Origin: Prosopocoilus inquinatus
Taxonomy: Eukaryota > Arthropoda > Insecta > Coleoptera > Lucanidae
Length of the DNA stretch: 64,000 nt
Assembly: GCA_036172665.1 (NCBI GenBank)
Contig: CM069872.1
Span: 49,524,101-49,588,100 of the forward strand
Direction of reading: 5' to 3'
This document shows, one piece after another, positions 31,087-42,535 of the stretch. A program made the translations under genes and the position numbers. The stretch's first letter is position 1. Each line of letters opens with the position of its first letter. The notes under the pieces are model-generated. The model did not search any database and was not told the DNA's origin. It saw only the letters and a list, made by a program, of their open reading frames with translations.

Positions 31087-31794
31087 CTGCATCAAAAATT
31101 ATTTATAATTAAAGCACTTCGATGAAAATTATTAAAAAATATACGGGGAGATTCGGACTATCCGTTCATTAAAGGCTTGCGGACTTCGAATGATACGAAC
31201 GAAATTGAAATTGGAAGTCCGTAAACTTTTTATCACCTGGATCACCCTGTACAATTATTTTTGCACGGATACTGCAGCGAAAATTGATATTAAAGTCGAC
31301 GTGTTTGAAAGCTTCTTCACGAAAATTTCTTTATGGGAAAATTATAGGAATTTGTCAAGGAAAACTAGAAGAGAGAAACGTGTTGTTAAGGGAAATTAAA
31401 TAATAAGTTGTCAGGTCATCAAAGAAAAACTAAGTAAGACATTTTTTTAACAATTTGACCTAATGCAGGAGATAAAATTTATTAGTGAAAGCAAAACAGA
31501 ATGTTTCAAAACATAACGTAATCAATTCTAGAACAATTCTTTAGTTATTACGGCAGTAAATTCTTTAATTACTCTCCGCCTAGCATCAATGGTATTTAAA
31601 GCATTCTTTTGGAATATTAGAAAACAATATTGTTACGCAGAAGCTAGAAAAAACTGTTATTAATTCTTAGCTTTGAATTTAATTTTATATTTTCGTTATG
31701 TAACGAGTGGCTAAATAAAAAAGGGCCATGCACGCTGTGGAACCATTCGCAATCAAGGTCTGTACGTCTTAGGGTATGAACATGCTGAAGATGC

Positions 31795-32025
31795 CTCACT
31801 CTTCTCACTGTCCACCTTCGATGTTTAGGTCGCGCTCGATGGCTTGATGTAAAACAAACCCATAGATTTAAAAGGAATCGTGCATGTCGAAGATGCGCGC
31901 TACTATTCGTCTTCAAGATGCACGGTTCTATTTCAAACTGTAATTATGTTTGTTTTACATACAGGTGATATCGCGGTATCCTAGCGCGACCTAAACATCG
32001 ATGATGAACAGCGAGACTTCTTCGG
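31795..32025. mobile_element. Foldback element
   Basis: ATCGATGTTTAGGTCGCGCT-like arms face each other: CGATGTTTAGGTCGCGCTCG near 31819 and GCGCGACCTAAACATCGATG near 31985. Internal GATGTAAAACAAAC pairs with GTTTGTTTTACAT, and CGTGCATGTCGAAGATG with CATC.TGCACGG. Confidence 0.65.
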
Positions 32026-33056
32026 CGTGCTTGTACGCTTAGAAAATTTCGCATTTCGAGCAATTTTCGGTCACAATCTAAACGACCAGATTTTTATTTA
32101 TTAGACACTTGTTAGAATTGATTCTGCCTCTTTCGATAGAGAGGAGTTTATTTTTGATTGATTCAACTTGTTCAGTTTCACGAACGATATTTTTAGAATA
32201 GTTTTCATTGCATAAAAAACAATAGTTACTATTGTCAAAAAAAAACTTTTCGTAAACTTTTGCATAAAAAAAATACATGGTCCTTCAATAACTCAACACA
32301 ACTATTATTGTAATGTACTCCTTCTACAATTTACTGTTGAGAAAGAAATTATAACTGGTTTCGTAAAGCTACATGGTCGGGTAGATATACCGGGTGTCCG
32401 GTAGAAAATGGGCGGGCAAAACAAGGGTGATTTCTCTAAATCAAAACAAAACGATTTAGGTTATTTTATTTTAGTATAATTTTGCTTCATAAAAAGGTAA
32501 GGCCCTTTAAATATTGTTTTTCTAATTTCAACCCCTAGTTATTAAGTTACAATTAATAATCTCAAACACTGAACGCATTTTTCTAAAAAAGAAAAACTGA
32601 AATAAAAAACCATCTTTGAAAGGCCGTAACTTTTTAATGAAGCAGCATTGTACCTACCTACTAAGATCAAATGATCTAAATGGATTTATTTTGCTAATCA
32701 TTTGTGAAATACAAAAGAACGACCCTTAAATTAGGGCCCATTCTTTACCCGACACTCGGTATAAATTTTCGCTCCTACGTACCAAGCAATTATAAAATTG
32801 CAACAATTATTTCTTTAACAGATGAATTTTTATGATAATTTACAATTAATAAAGAAAATAATTCGTATTCAATTAATCTTCCTGACATATTTTCGTAAAG
32901 TTCTTGCTTGTGTGAATTGATATAGTAATTATTTAACAATTGAAAATCGCAGTAAATATTTACAGAACATAAATTTCGTAATATACAGAAAAAATCTAAA
33001 TTGCACTGAACTATTAAAAGAAATTTTTAAAAGACACAATTTAATTTTGGCCAGTA

Positions 33057-33187
33057 AGGCCCGATTTCTTAATCAAACTAAAGAAGACTTTAAAATAAAA
33101 GTCACAGTCATATTTTCAAAAAGATGCGAAAATGTAGTTATTTATACTTAAAGTCTCCTTCAGTTCGATTATGAAATCGGCCTTTAG
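33057..33187. mobile_element. Foldback element sharing GGCCCGATTTCTT ends
   Basis: It starts GGCCCGATTTCTTAATCAAA and ends CGATTATGAAATCGGCC, with inner arms GAAGACTTTAA and TTAAAGTCTCCTTC. The ends resemble the 4606/25477 family but the interior differs. A similar one spans about 57440-57572. Confidence 0.6.
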
Positions 33188-33239
33188 TCTCTAAATAATT
33201 AAAATCTGATTTTTACAAATTACAGTTAATGTAAAATTT

Positions 33240-33325
33240 CTGGCGCAATCGAAATTCCAATTCAAGTCCTCTTGGTAACTAGCCAACCGCTTAGCCAATT
33301 AAGCTATTGCGACAACCGGAGTTCG
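33240..33325 (-). repeat. tRNA-derived SINE or tRNA pseudogene
   Basis: On the - strand, TAGCTTAATTGGCTAAGCG matches the RNA polymerase III A box, and GGAATTTCGATTGCGCC about 35 nt later resembles a B box (one change from the TTCGA core context). A clean acceptor stem is not seen, so a SINE head or decayed tRNA is more likely than a working tRNA. Confidence 0.4.
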
Positions 33326-33480
33326 AATGTCTTATCGTCTAATAATAAATTAGCGTCGGATAATAAAAGTTGATTTGTATAGGCCCGGTATTTAAATTTA
33401 TTTCACAGTTTAATGCCTTTACAATTGTTATTTACTAAGGCATTAAATTGTATAGTAAATTTATTTATTTATTTATATGG

Positions 33481-33715
33481 AACCACCTGGACATAAGCGG
33501 CGTTCATTTTGCCACAAATCTCAGCTCAGATCATATAAACGCCATTTCCGTTGGCACACGATCAAGTAAGTTTGAAGTGGGATTCCGACCTCCCACTTTG
33601 CCATTCGAGCGCTCCCATTAGCTGTCAGGTTGAAAAATATGTTCGCACTTACTTGTTCGTGCCAACGGAAATAATGACGTTTATCTGAGCCAAGGTGAGG
33701 TTTGTGATAAAAAGA
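33481..33715. mobile_element. Foldback element
   Basis: The left arm has CCACAAATCTCAGCTCAGAT, AAACGCCATTTCCGTTGGCA and GATCAAGTAAG. The right arm has CTTACTTGTTCGTGCCAACG, GAAATAATGACGTTTATCTG and AGGTTTGTG, in mirrored order. Confidence 0.65.
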
Positions 33716-33767
33716 AAGAAAATCTGTAGATGTGCAAAATTAAACCGTCTTCAAATTATATTGATAA

Positions 33768-33912
33768 GGGGCAGTTGCATCAAACACTTATGCCAAGCTT
33801 AACTTTAAGTGCCGCTTAGAATGTGAGTTGCGTTAATATTATGTAATCGCAAATCTCACATTATAAGCAATATTTAAATTTAAGCTCGGTTTAAGTGTTT
33901 GGTGTAACTGGC
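33768..33912. mobile_element. Foldback element, CAGTTGCATCAAACACTTA ends
   Basis: GGCAGTTGCATCAAACACTT pairs with AAGTGTTTGGTGTAACTGGC. Inner arms pair GAATGTGAG with CTCACATT. Confidence 0.6.
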
Positions 33913-34189
33913 CCTAAATGCACAGATTTTGTCAAGTGGAGCTTTTAAACAGAATATGAAATTACTTGAAAAAAAAATCCATGTTCTTATTTAGTTTTCT
34001 CTTTTGCTGACTCGTTCAGTCGCTCTTTTGAAAAACTTGTTTGGCTTTCCTTGATAATACGTTTCTTTTTTTTTTCTAGTTTCCCTTGACAACTAACTTA
34101 TTGTTTATAATTTTCCTGAAGCGGCCAAGAAACACGACGAAACGCCGACTTTAATCTCATTTTTCGCAGTGACCTTGCAAAAATTATTA

Positions 34190-36385
34190 TAGCGGGTGTC
34201 TCAATAAGTGCGGCGACCGATGGTATAAAGCAAGCCTTAATACCTACAGCTTCGGGAGAAAAAGAAATTGTAGTCAAAGTGGCCAAGAGAAATTCAAAGA
34301 AAATATTTATGAGTGCGTGAGTTGACCGCAACGGAGCGCAGCCAATTGGCCCAACACTAAAAATTTATTTTACTAACAAAATTCTCAGAATAAGGTGCAG
34401 CTTTGATAGCGCCATTAGAAAGCTGAATTAATTCTGCATAATTTTGATTTTGGACGCATTCTCGTATCTCCATTAATAAGGGCGGAAAAGACAGTTGAAT
34501 TATTTACTTAAAAAAAAAATATAACTTCTGTAGTCTTTATCAGAAATTAACGAACTTCGGCTCGTTTGAAAGTGGATTTTAATCCGATTTAAAATTTGTA
34601 CTCACTGACTCCGGCCACTCGGTTATAAATTAGTTAGAGGGCGCTATCTGCAAAAGTCATAGTGTTTCTGTTTTCCAAAAAAAAAAAAAAAAAATTAATG
34701 GAAAGGTGTATTTCTTTTACAGTAATTACAAAGCATCCAATCGGCAGAACGTTTTGGTAAAAATTCGAAATCGATAACTTCTTCGTTCTCGAGTTATTTT
34801 CAAACGAGTCTTGTACGTGATGATAAAGGCAGACCTAAAAGTTCAAACAAATGCTATCGAGCAATACATTTCGTTTTAAACTCTTACATGTTCCAGGGGA
34901 GGCTCTCGTCGTAGTGCAGGGCAGGCTCTATAAGTTCTTATTCCAATACTTTTACGTAATTTTAAAATATTTTTCTGTCAGGGTAAGGCAGGCTTAAAAC
35001 TTTCCAGGGCAGGCACAGCCTCCCTTGGCGCTCCCCTAGCTACCTACGGCCCTGTGCGTGGACGATTATTAAACAACTGAAGGTGGGTGATTTGAGTGTT
35101 GATTAGGCGACAGAATCAGGACAATATCGTGAAGAAACCTCGCAAACATTTAACATAACTCAGTTTGCATGTTTTTGGCATATTGTGCCAACAATTAAAC
35201 AACTGACAACGAGCGTTTGAATGTTGATTGGATGACCGATTCAAGACAACATCGTGAAGACAATATTCTCGCTGACCGTTAACATAACTCAATTTGTTAA
35301 GATTTTGTATTTTGCTGTTTAATATTTGCTGGAAGTTATGTTTTTTTTTTTTTTTGTAAATTGACATGTCTTTGTATGATTGTTTATCATCCAGACAAAT
35401 ATTTATTATTATTATTATTATTTTGAGGTATATAAAAGTTTAAATGCATGTAATTAATTTTGGGAACATAATTGCCCTTGTGCTGCATCACTTACGCTAA
35501 ACATAACGTGCTGTTATCGATGATGTCACAAAGGAATTTGAAAGTAAAGTCGGTTGATACCGTCACGTTATGTTTAACGTAAATTATACAACGTAGGGGT
35601 AAATCGCTCTTATGCCGTATCCATTTACGTTAAACATAACGTGACGTTATCGACCGAGTTTACTTTCAAATTCCTACGTGACATCATGCTGTATCCATTT
35701 ACGTTAAATATAACGTGACGTTATCGACGAGTTTACCTTCAAAACCCTATTTCAAAAAAAAAAAAAAACAACACGTTATGTTTAACGTAAATGGATACAC
35801 CATATGGATGAATGTTTAAATAAAAGATCCAATGAGAAAAACGCAGGCACTAAATAAAAGTAATGAACACTAAAATGTTAAATGACAGAAAACACTTTGA
35901 ACAATTATGAAATACATTGTAATCAACAATGATTGAAGGTCTGCACCTAAAATATTTTCAAAATATTATCGATCTTTCATTTCGAAATAGCTATTACCAT
36001 CCGTAAATTTTCTTTGAAACGAGCCGAAGTTCGTTAATCTCTGATAAAGACTACAAAAGTTAAGATATTTTTAAAGTAAATAATTCAACTGTTTCCTACA
36101 CTCTTATTAATAGCGATACGATAATAAGTCTAGAATCAAAGTTGTGCAGAATTAATTCAGCTTTTCAATGACGCTATTAAAGCTGCAGCTTATTCTGAAA
36201 CTTTAGTTAATAAAATTAATTTTTATTGTTGGGCCCTTTCCAATTCAACTCGGGTACTTAAAAATATCTTCTTTGAGTTTCTCTTGGTTGACATTTTGAC
36301 TGTAACTTTCTTTTCTCCTGAAGCAATAGGGTTTACGGTTTACTATAATATAGCTGGTCGTCGGTCTTATTGGGACACCCGATAT
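34190..36385. mobile_element. Long-terminal-inverted-repeat DNA element, about 2.2 kb
   Basis: Arms of about 380 bp at 34190-34575 and 36005-36385 are imperfect reverse complements. The outer ends are GCGGGTGTCTCAATAAGTGC and the complement of TCTTATTGGGACACCCG. The inner ends are CGAACTTCGGCTCGTTTGAA and its mirror. The 1.4-kb centre has no transposase frame and contains the separate TTACGTTAAACATAACG repeats. Confidence 0.65.
35488..35815. repeat. TTACGTTAAACATAACGTGACG inverted-repeat cluster
   Basis: Four copies of the word in alternating orientation (about 35490, 35560, 35627, 35700) plus one at 35780, separated by GTTATCGA and GAGTTTACTTTCAAA, form a nested foldback element inside the 34190-36385 element. 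Confidence 0.6.
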
Positions 36386-37985
36386 ATTTCACGAAAATTA
36401 TTCGATTCTAATGAAGACATGAAGTTAACTTACCAGAGTTCGGCTGCTAAGCGTCAGCAGATCTGCAACACATTAAAATAATGGTTTAATAAGAAACTGA
36501 TAAGATGCCAGCAACACGAATTATATTTAAGTACAGCGGCGTGTATTTTATGAAGTCGCAGTTTCTCGTTTACATTGCAGTGTAAAGTACGACTTCATAA
36601 AATGCAGGCCACTATACACGTGGTCTCTTATTTGGGCGCGTCGTTTTTTGTATATGTAAATAATTAATAATTACTGCAATGCCAGGTCAAAAAGCGATCG
36701 TAAGATGTCGCTATTTTATTTGTAAATAATTAACGCTCAAATGAATGCGGAAAATTATTGTAGCTGTGAATTTCGTTGCCTTAATTACTTTCGTTTTTAA
36801 TGAGAAGAATTACGCTCATTGAGAATAAATCTCAGTGGACAGAATGCATTGTGAATATGAATATCGCCGATGACGATGCCGACCAATTACTTCGACATTT
36901 TTTTTTTTTTTGGTAAAAGATGGGGGTATTTATTTGAGAAATTTTGAAATTACTGACAGTGCCAATCGAAATAATGCTTGGGACTATACAGGGGGTCTCG
37001 AGAATGTGTATTTCTTCTGCGAGGCCAATGGAAATAGCGTAAAGGGAAAAGCAGGTTACGACATCACGCGGAATATTTTAAAATTATTTTCAACCATACA
37101 GGGAGTCCCAGAAAGTAATGATGAGTATGGGGTGTAGGAACTGAATTCTATCAATCAATCAATCAAAGTATAATACCAAAAAGATAATACAATACAATAT
37201 ACTCGTTAATATACACAGCATACTGAAAATAGAAAAATGCCACAAATTGCCATTTTTGGTTTAATACCTTCAGGCAAGTACAATACTTTTGTATATCTAA
37301 AATTTGCTCTACGGTCTGTTTTAATAAAAAAAAGAAACTTAGAAATATTTAGCTATTACAAAAGTTACTACTTACATGTAAAGGCAAGTATCCAGTTCAT
37401 CGTAAGATATCTTTTGAAAATATAAAGACGACTAAATACCTGGGTACAAAAAAAAATCAGATTATTTTACATGGATTCGACTTAACTAGCTAAAAGTGGA
37501 TGGTGTTTTCGATGTCTTTCGGTTTGTGACTACTGGCATTATCGAAAATTTCGTTGGTATTTATAGGAACTCAACCCCGAACGAATGCGGTTTAATACCA
37601 CCCACCACCGTCGTTAAATAAAGGATAGGAGGAATCATTGTTCTTTGTGAGGAACATAATCTTCGGAACATGGAGGGGTCGAACAACGAGATGTTACAAC
37701 TTCGAAAATATATACGATTTCGTGTAAAATAAAACATTTGAGATGTTCTCTGCTCGCGGAAAAAAAGCGGCTGCATGATCATGTGACCCTAGACTAGACA
37801 CTTTCACTTAAGACAAGACGTCTTAAGAAGTCTTATGCGGGTGAACACCATCATGAGGAATCGTCTCAGATACAGATATTTGTTACCCATGCGATGCGGT
37901 AAGATGTATTATATCATTTGCGCTAGTTTTACTGTTCATAGTAAATTACGTTAAGTGTCGGATTGTCTTCCTTGATTTTATTATA

Positions 37986-38012
37986 CAGTGAGGGCCAAAA
38001 AGTTCGCACCAT
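37986..38012. mobile_element. Possible Tc1/mariner terminal repeat
   Basis: TACAGTGAGGGCCAAAAAGT followed by TCGCACC has the TA target and CAGTG start of Tc1-type ends. A partial same-orientation word AAGTTCGCACC is at 38405. No transposase is visible. Confidence 0.3.
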
Positions 38013-38440
38013 ATGGGGAAAAATTTTTTATTATTGATCTTTTAGCTTTTTGTACTAATATTTTGTGCATGTTCGATAACCAAATACAGATAGGGTGAGC
38101 AACTTTTGGTATGGCCAAAAATGGTACCTATTTAAGAAACGAAAACTTAAAAATTGCAATTTTGGAATTTTTTTTGGACATATTAGACAAAATATTAGCA
38201 AAACATATAAAAACAACCTAACACTTTGATGCATTTAGCAGCAAGCACAAGGAGTGTTTGGAGCGTATTCTGCAACTTTTTAACGGGCTGTTAAAATTTA
38301 GAGGTCCTTTAAAATTTAAAATACAGTTCTATGATTGGTTGTTACCGTAGCAACAAAATTTAACAGCCCTTTAAACTTAACCCTTCCCAAGTTATAAAAT
38401 TTCCAAGTTCGCACCTTCTTTTTAGAGAGAAAATCGTATA

Positions 38441-40219
38441 AAACGAAGTGGAAAAATTAAAATTTCCGAAGAGAAAATTATAACAATTATTTGATTTCTG
38501 AAAAATTTCAAGCAATTAAAAAAATGAAAAACCGTTCTCGACAATCGGAAAACCCACTCACTACACATGAAAAAGTTCATGACTAAAGTAAAAAAAAATA
38601 AATAAAAACAAATGATCATACACACAGAAGAAAAGCACACAAAACGAATTGTAGATTTCTAAATTAAAAATTTAATAAGAAACATGCAAGGGTAATAAAT
38701 TAATCGAACAAACAAAAACTAAAACAAACAACAAATACAAAGACTGAAAAATTAAAATTCGAAAGAAATTATGATTATCCGATTCCTGAAAATTTGCAAG
38801 AATGTAGTCAAAAAAAACACGAAAAAATGAAAAATGAAAAAAGAAACAAACATTCATGATAAAAGTAAGAAAAACAAATGGCGATCGTACAAGTACAAGT
38901 AGAAGAAACGAATTGTAGGAAAAAAAAATAATAACGAACATTCAAAATGAAAACCAACAAACAAAAACAAATCACTGTCATAATACTTATTTACGCAACG
39001 CAATAGTAATAATAAGAAAAAGAAGCTGAAATAAAGCATTATTGAATAGAGAAAGATAAGTTTGGTTAGATTTTTCAAAAGCTTTGTTTTTCGAACATAA
39101 CGCGATCGTTATTGTTTTAAGTTTGAAATCAGTCCCTTTTCAAAATTTTTTCTTGGGATCGTCAATTTGTTTCCAATTTCAAATGCCTCCGCTTTTCTTT
39201 GTGATTTTACACATTCGTCATTCGTTTTTCTCGTTCTCTATCAAAAATGTCTTGCGCTTCTTTCTCCTTCGCCATTTGTTTCTTCCTGCTTTCTTCTTCA
39301 TTCAGAAATTTTCGTTGTTTCTGAATGAAGAACAAGAAAGCAGGAAGAAACAAATGACGAAGGAGAAAGAAGCGCAAGACATTTTTGATAGAGAACGAGA
39401 AAAACGAATGACGAATGTGTAAAATCACAAAGAAAAGCGGAGGCATTTGAAATTGGAAACAAATTGACGATGCCAGGAAAAAATTTTGAAATGGACGGAA
39501 ATGTTTGAGGACTAATTTCAAACTTAAAACAATAACGATCGCCTTATGTTCGAAAAACAAAGCTTTTGAAAAATCTAACCAAACTTATTTTTCTCTATTC
39601 AATAATGCTTTATTTCAGCTCCTTTTTTTTATTATTACTATTGCGTTGCGTAAATAAGTATTATGACAGTGATTTGTTTTTGTTTGTTGGTTTTCATTTT
39701 GAATGTTCGTTATTATTATTTTTTTCTACAATTTCTTTCTTCTACATGTACTTGTACGATCGCCATTTGTTTTTCTTACTTTTATCATGAATGCTTGTAT
39801 CTTTTTTCATTTGTTTCTCGTTTGTTAAAAACGCTTTTCCTTTTTTTCTTTTTGACTACATTCTTGCAATTTTTCAGAAATCGAATAATCATAATTTCTT
39901 TCGAATTTTAATTTTTCATTCTTTGTATTTGTTGTTTGTTTTAGTTTTTGTTTGTTCGATTAATTTATTACCCTTGCATGTTTCTTATTAATTTTTTAAT
40001 TTAGAAATCTACAATTCGTTTTGAGTCCTTTTCTTCTGTGTGTATGATCATTTGTTTTTATTTATTTTTTTTTTACTTTAGTCATGAATTTTTTCATGTG
40101 TAGTGGGTTTTCCGATTGTCGAGAACGGTTTTTCATTTTTTTAATTGCTTGAAATTTTTCAGAAATCAAATAATTGCTAAAATTTTCTCTTCGGAAATTT
40201 TAATTTTTCCACTTCGTTT
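38441..40219. repeat. 1.78-kb near-perfect palindrome
   Basis: The left arm (38441-39308) begins AAACGAAGTGGAAAAATTAA. The right arm (39318-40219) ends with its complement. The arms differ by scattered substitutions and small indels. The centre is TTCAGAAA-N9-TTTCTGAA with almost no spacer. The left arm is A-rich and the right T-rich. Apparent frames in both arms mirror each other and look non-coding. Confidence 0.85.
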
Positions 40220-40230
40220 GTGTTTCTAAG

Positions 40231-40372
40231 GTCCGATCTGTCCACTTCCTAATAAAGTTCCCGATAACGTTATTTGGCGAATAAGTTGAATTTTTTTAAT
40301 AGTTGTCATGGTGATTCGTCGAATTATTTGTCAAATAAATTTATTAGGAGGTTGGAAAGATCGGGCCAAAGT
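40231..40372. mobile_element. Diverged foldback MITE, GGCCCGAT family
   Basis: AGGTCCGATCTGTCCACTTC at the left faces GGAAAGATCGGGCC at the right, with AATAAA.TT/AATTTATT inner arms. It begins 12 bp after the large palindrome. Confidence 0.55.
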
Positions 40373-40710
40373 CTTCAAAAATGTTTTTGTTTTCTTTTTG
40401 TTTCCTACCCTTTTCCTGTCTTATTCTCGTAAAATCTAGTCTTTCGTTCTCCCTTTTCCTTTTTTTTTTTGTTTTTTAATTTGTGAATTTCGCTTTGAAT
40501 GTTTATAGTTAATTAATTTTTAAATTTTAAATCTGATTGTTTTTTTTTTTTTAATTTTCGCTCAAAATTTAGACTTTCGAAGTTGAAATCGTATGTCGTA
40601 CCAACTGCTAAATAATCGTACGAATATGAGTATAACCTTATGATGAACAGATTAAACGACGACATCCTACGATCGCTTTTCGGACCTGACATTGCAGCAG
40701 GATAGACAAA

Positions 40711-40757
40711 TTTCTGCTGACGAAGCCCCAAACAGGGCTGAAACAACTGTACAGAGG
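40711..40757 (+). ncRNA. Hammerhead ribozyme-like motif (type I)
   Basis: Helix I pairs TTTCTG (40711-40716) with CAGAGG (40752-40757). The core is CTGACGA (40717-40723). Helix II is AGCCC/GGGCT with loop CAAACA. GAA is at 40740-40742. Helix III is ACA/TGT with a two-base loop, and A40751 sits at the cleavage position. All invariant core bases are present. Confidence 0.65.
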
Positions 40758-41310
40758 CTGCTCGAGGTTTTCACTGAAAATCAAAAACGATTTTAATTTT
40801 AAATCTGATCGTTTTCTTAATTTTCTCCCAAAATCTAGCAACAAATTTTTTATAATCTTATAATCGAATCCGGGTGAGCTTTGTCAAAATTTGGCGATTT
40901 GGATTGACATAATCACCGACATTACATTAAGGAATGAAAACTCCAAAACAAAAAATGTATAGTTTCTTTAGAAAAATTTGAATTGAGAAGTTGAAAAATT
41001 CCCTAGATTTTAAGGAATTCTTGCAATTTTTTCCTTTTTCGCTCTGGTTTAAAATTATCCGTGGATTTAACGACTTTCTTTTCCCAAATTTGGCGACATT
41101 GATAAGTACAACTGTCGCACTCGAGGCTTAGGTCGCACTCGCAACGTTTAGCATGGTGGGGGTAGATTTCCCCGCCACTGCCCGTCCCTGTGATAAAGAA
41201 AATGTGATATTTATTTTCAAAAATAACTGGTTTAATACGTGCGTCGCGATATGAGTACGATTACCGCACTTTGGTTATAATAATAATCATAATAATAAAA
41301 AAATTTAAAG

Positions 41311-41357
41311 CATCTGTACAGCTGTTTCAGCCCTATTTGGGGCTTCGTCAGCAGAAA
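41311..41357 (-). ncRNA. Hammerhead ribozyme-like motif (type I)
   Basis: On the - strand: helix I TTTCTG with CAGATG; CTGACGA (41351-41345); helix II AGCCC/GGGCT with loop CAAATA; GAA; helix III from the perfect palindrome ACAGCTGT; then A at the cleavage position. It is nearly identical to the motif at 40711 but inverted, about 550 bp away, with related flanks (CCTACGA, GCAG.GGA). Confidence 0.65.
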
Positions 41358-41959
41358 CATAGCTCGACATTCCCACTGCAAACCAAAACGACTTGACCTC
41401 GTAGGATATCGCTGTCGCTTTAGCTAATCAGGTAGCAATATTTTTATTGAAACGATTGATAAATATAAAAACAAATGTGGAAAACAAGCGAACAACAAAC
41501 GTAGATGATCACGTCGAAGATGCAATATTCTAATTAGAGTGAATAAGTGGAGAATGAAAAGCCAGATTGTTACCAGCGTTCAGGAGAAAGCATGAACAAT
41601 AAATAGTTATTTTAAAACAAAGGTACATCGCAAGCTAAAATTATTAAAATTCTTAAAATATCCTATTTATGTTTTATTAAAGTTGCAGTTCGTAACCACG
41701 TCATTAACCTCAAATATCGAACTTGAATACTATTTCAGTGCAAGTTTCTAGCCAAAACAAATAATAGAAATTATAAGTACAATTTCGTACACAAGAAAAA
41801 CGCAGAAAATTGTAAAATTACGCACTTCTAATAAAGAGAATATTCATTCACGTATTGCACCGGTAAATAAGGCGGGCACAATGACGCGTCTTGAAGTGAC
41901 CTTGAATAGTTAAGAGGCAACCTACTTCCTTTATGAAGCTTCCGTCTGGAACGCCATTG

Positions 41960-42535
41960 AACTGTCACGAACTCTCTGGAACATTCTGGACACGTGGCAT
42001 GTACCTCAAAATCATGATCTTAATCTCAAATATCCAACTTTAATTGTACTTCAATACTAGTTTTTTGTAGCCATTTCATTCAAGTGTATTTACAAAAAAA
42101 AGTTATTACCATTCCAATAAAACCAGAATAAAACGCATTTTTTAATTGTCTTATATCGATGGTAAGCATACAGAACTATTTGAATTGGGCAGGCAGAGTG
42201 ACGTAATTCCCGCGCCCAACATCAGATGCTGTTTGGTCGAAAGTTACGAGGGAACTTGTTTAAGTATATAAACCTTGTTCCAGACGGGCGTTTCTAGTAA
42301 CGGCTGCATTGGATATGTAAAGGAGGACCGCCGGCGCGAAATTTGAACAGTTTACATTGAGCGAGCGATAGTGCGAACACCTTGGGCGACATAAACGGTG
42401 AAATATTGTAGTTCTGTTTATTAAGATAAGTGTTGTTTGTTATTGTTTCGAGTCATTTGTACTGTGTTGTGTTTATTAAAGTATTTGAAGTTAATCGAGG
42501 AGAATTATTGGCGAAGCCCGAAGTCGTAACACTTC
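41960..42535 (+). mobile_element. Possible solo LTR or promoter-like segment
   Basis: AGTATATAAACC at about 42264 is a TATA-like box. GC-richer sequence with ATTAAA at about 42475 follows, and then GGCGAAGCCCGAAGTCGTAACA near 42510, which resembles the edge of an LTR. No coding follows within several kb and no matching second LTR was found, so this is tentative. Confidence 0.3.

Noticed and set aside
33240..33325. A functional tRNA gene
   Set aside because: A-box and a weak B-box are present but no convincing acceptor or anticodon stem could be drawn.
39084..39560. Matching 112- and 117-residue frames on opposite strands
   Set aside because: They are the two arms of one palindrome read outwards and are phenylalanine/lysine-rich simple sequence.
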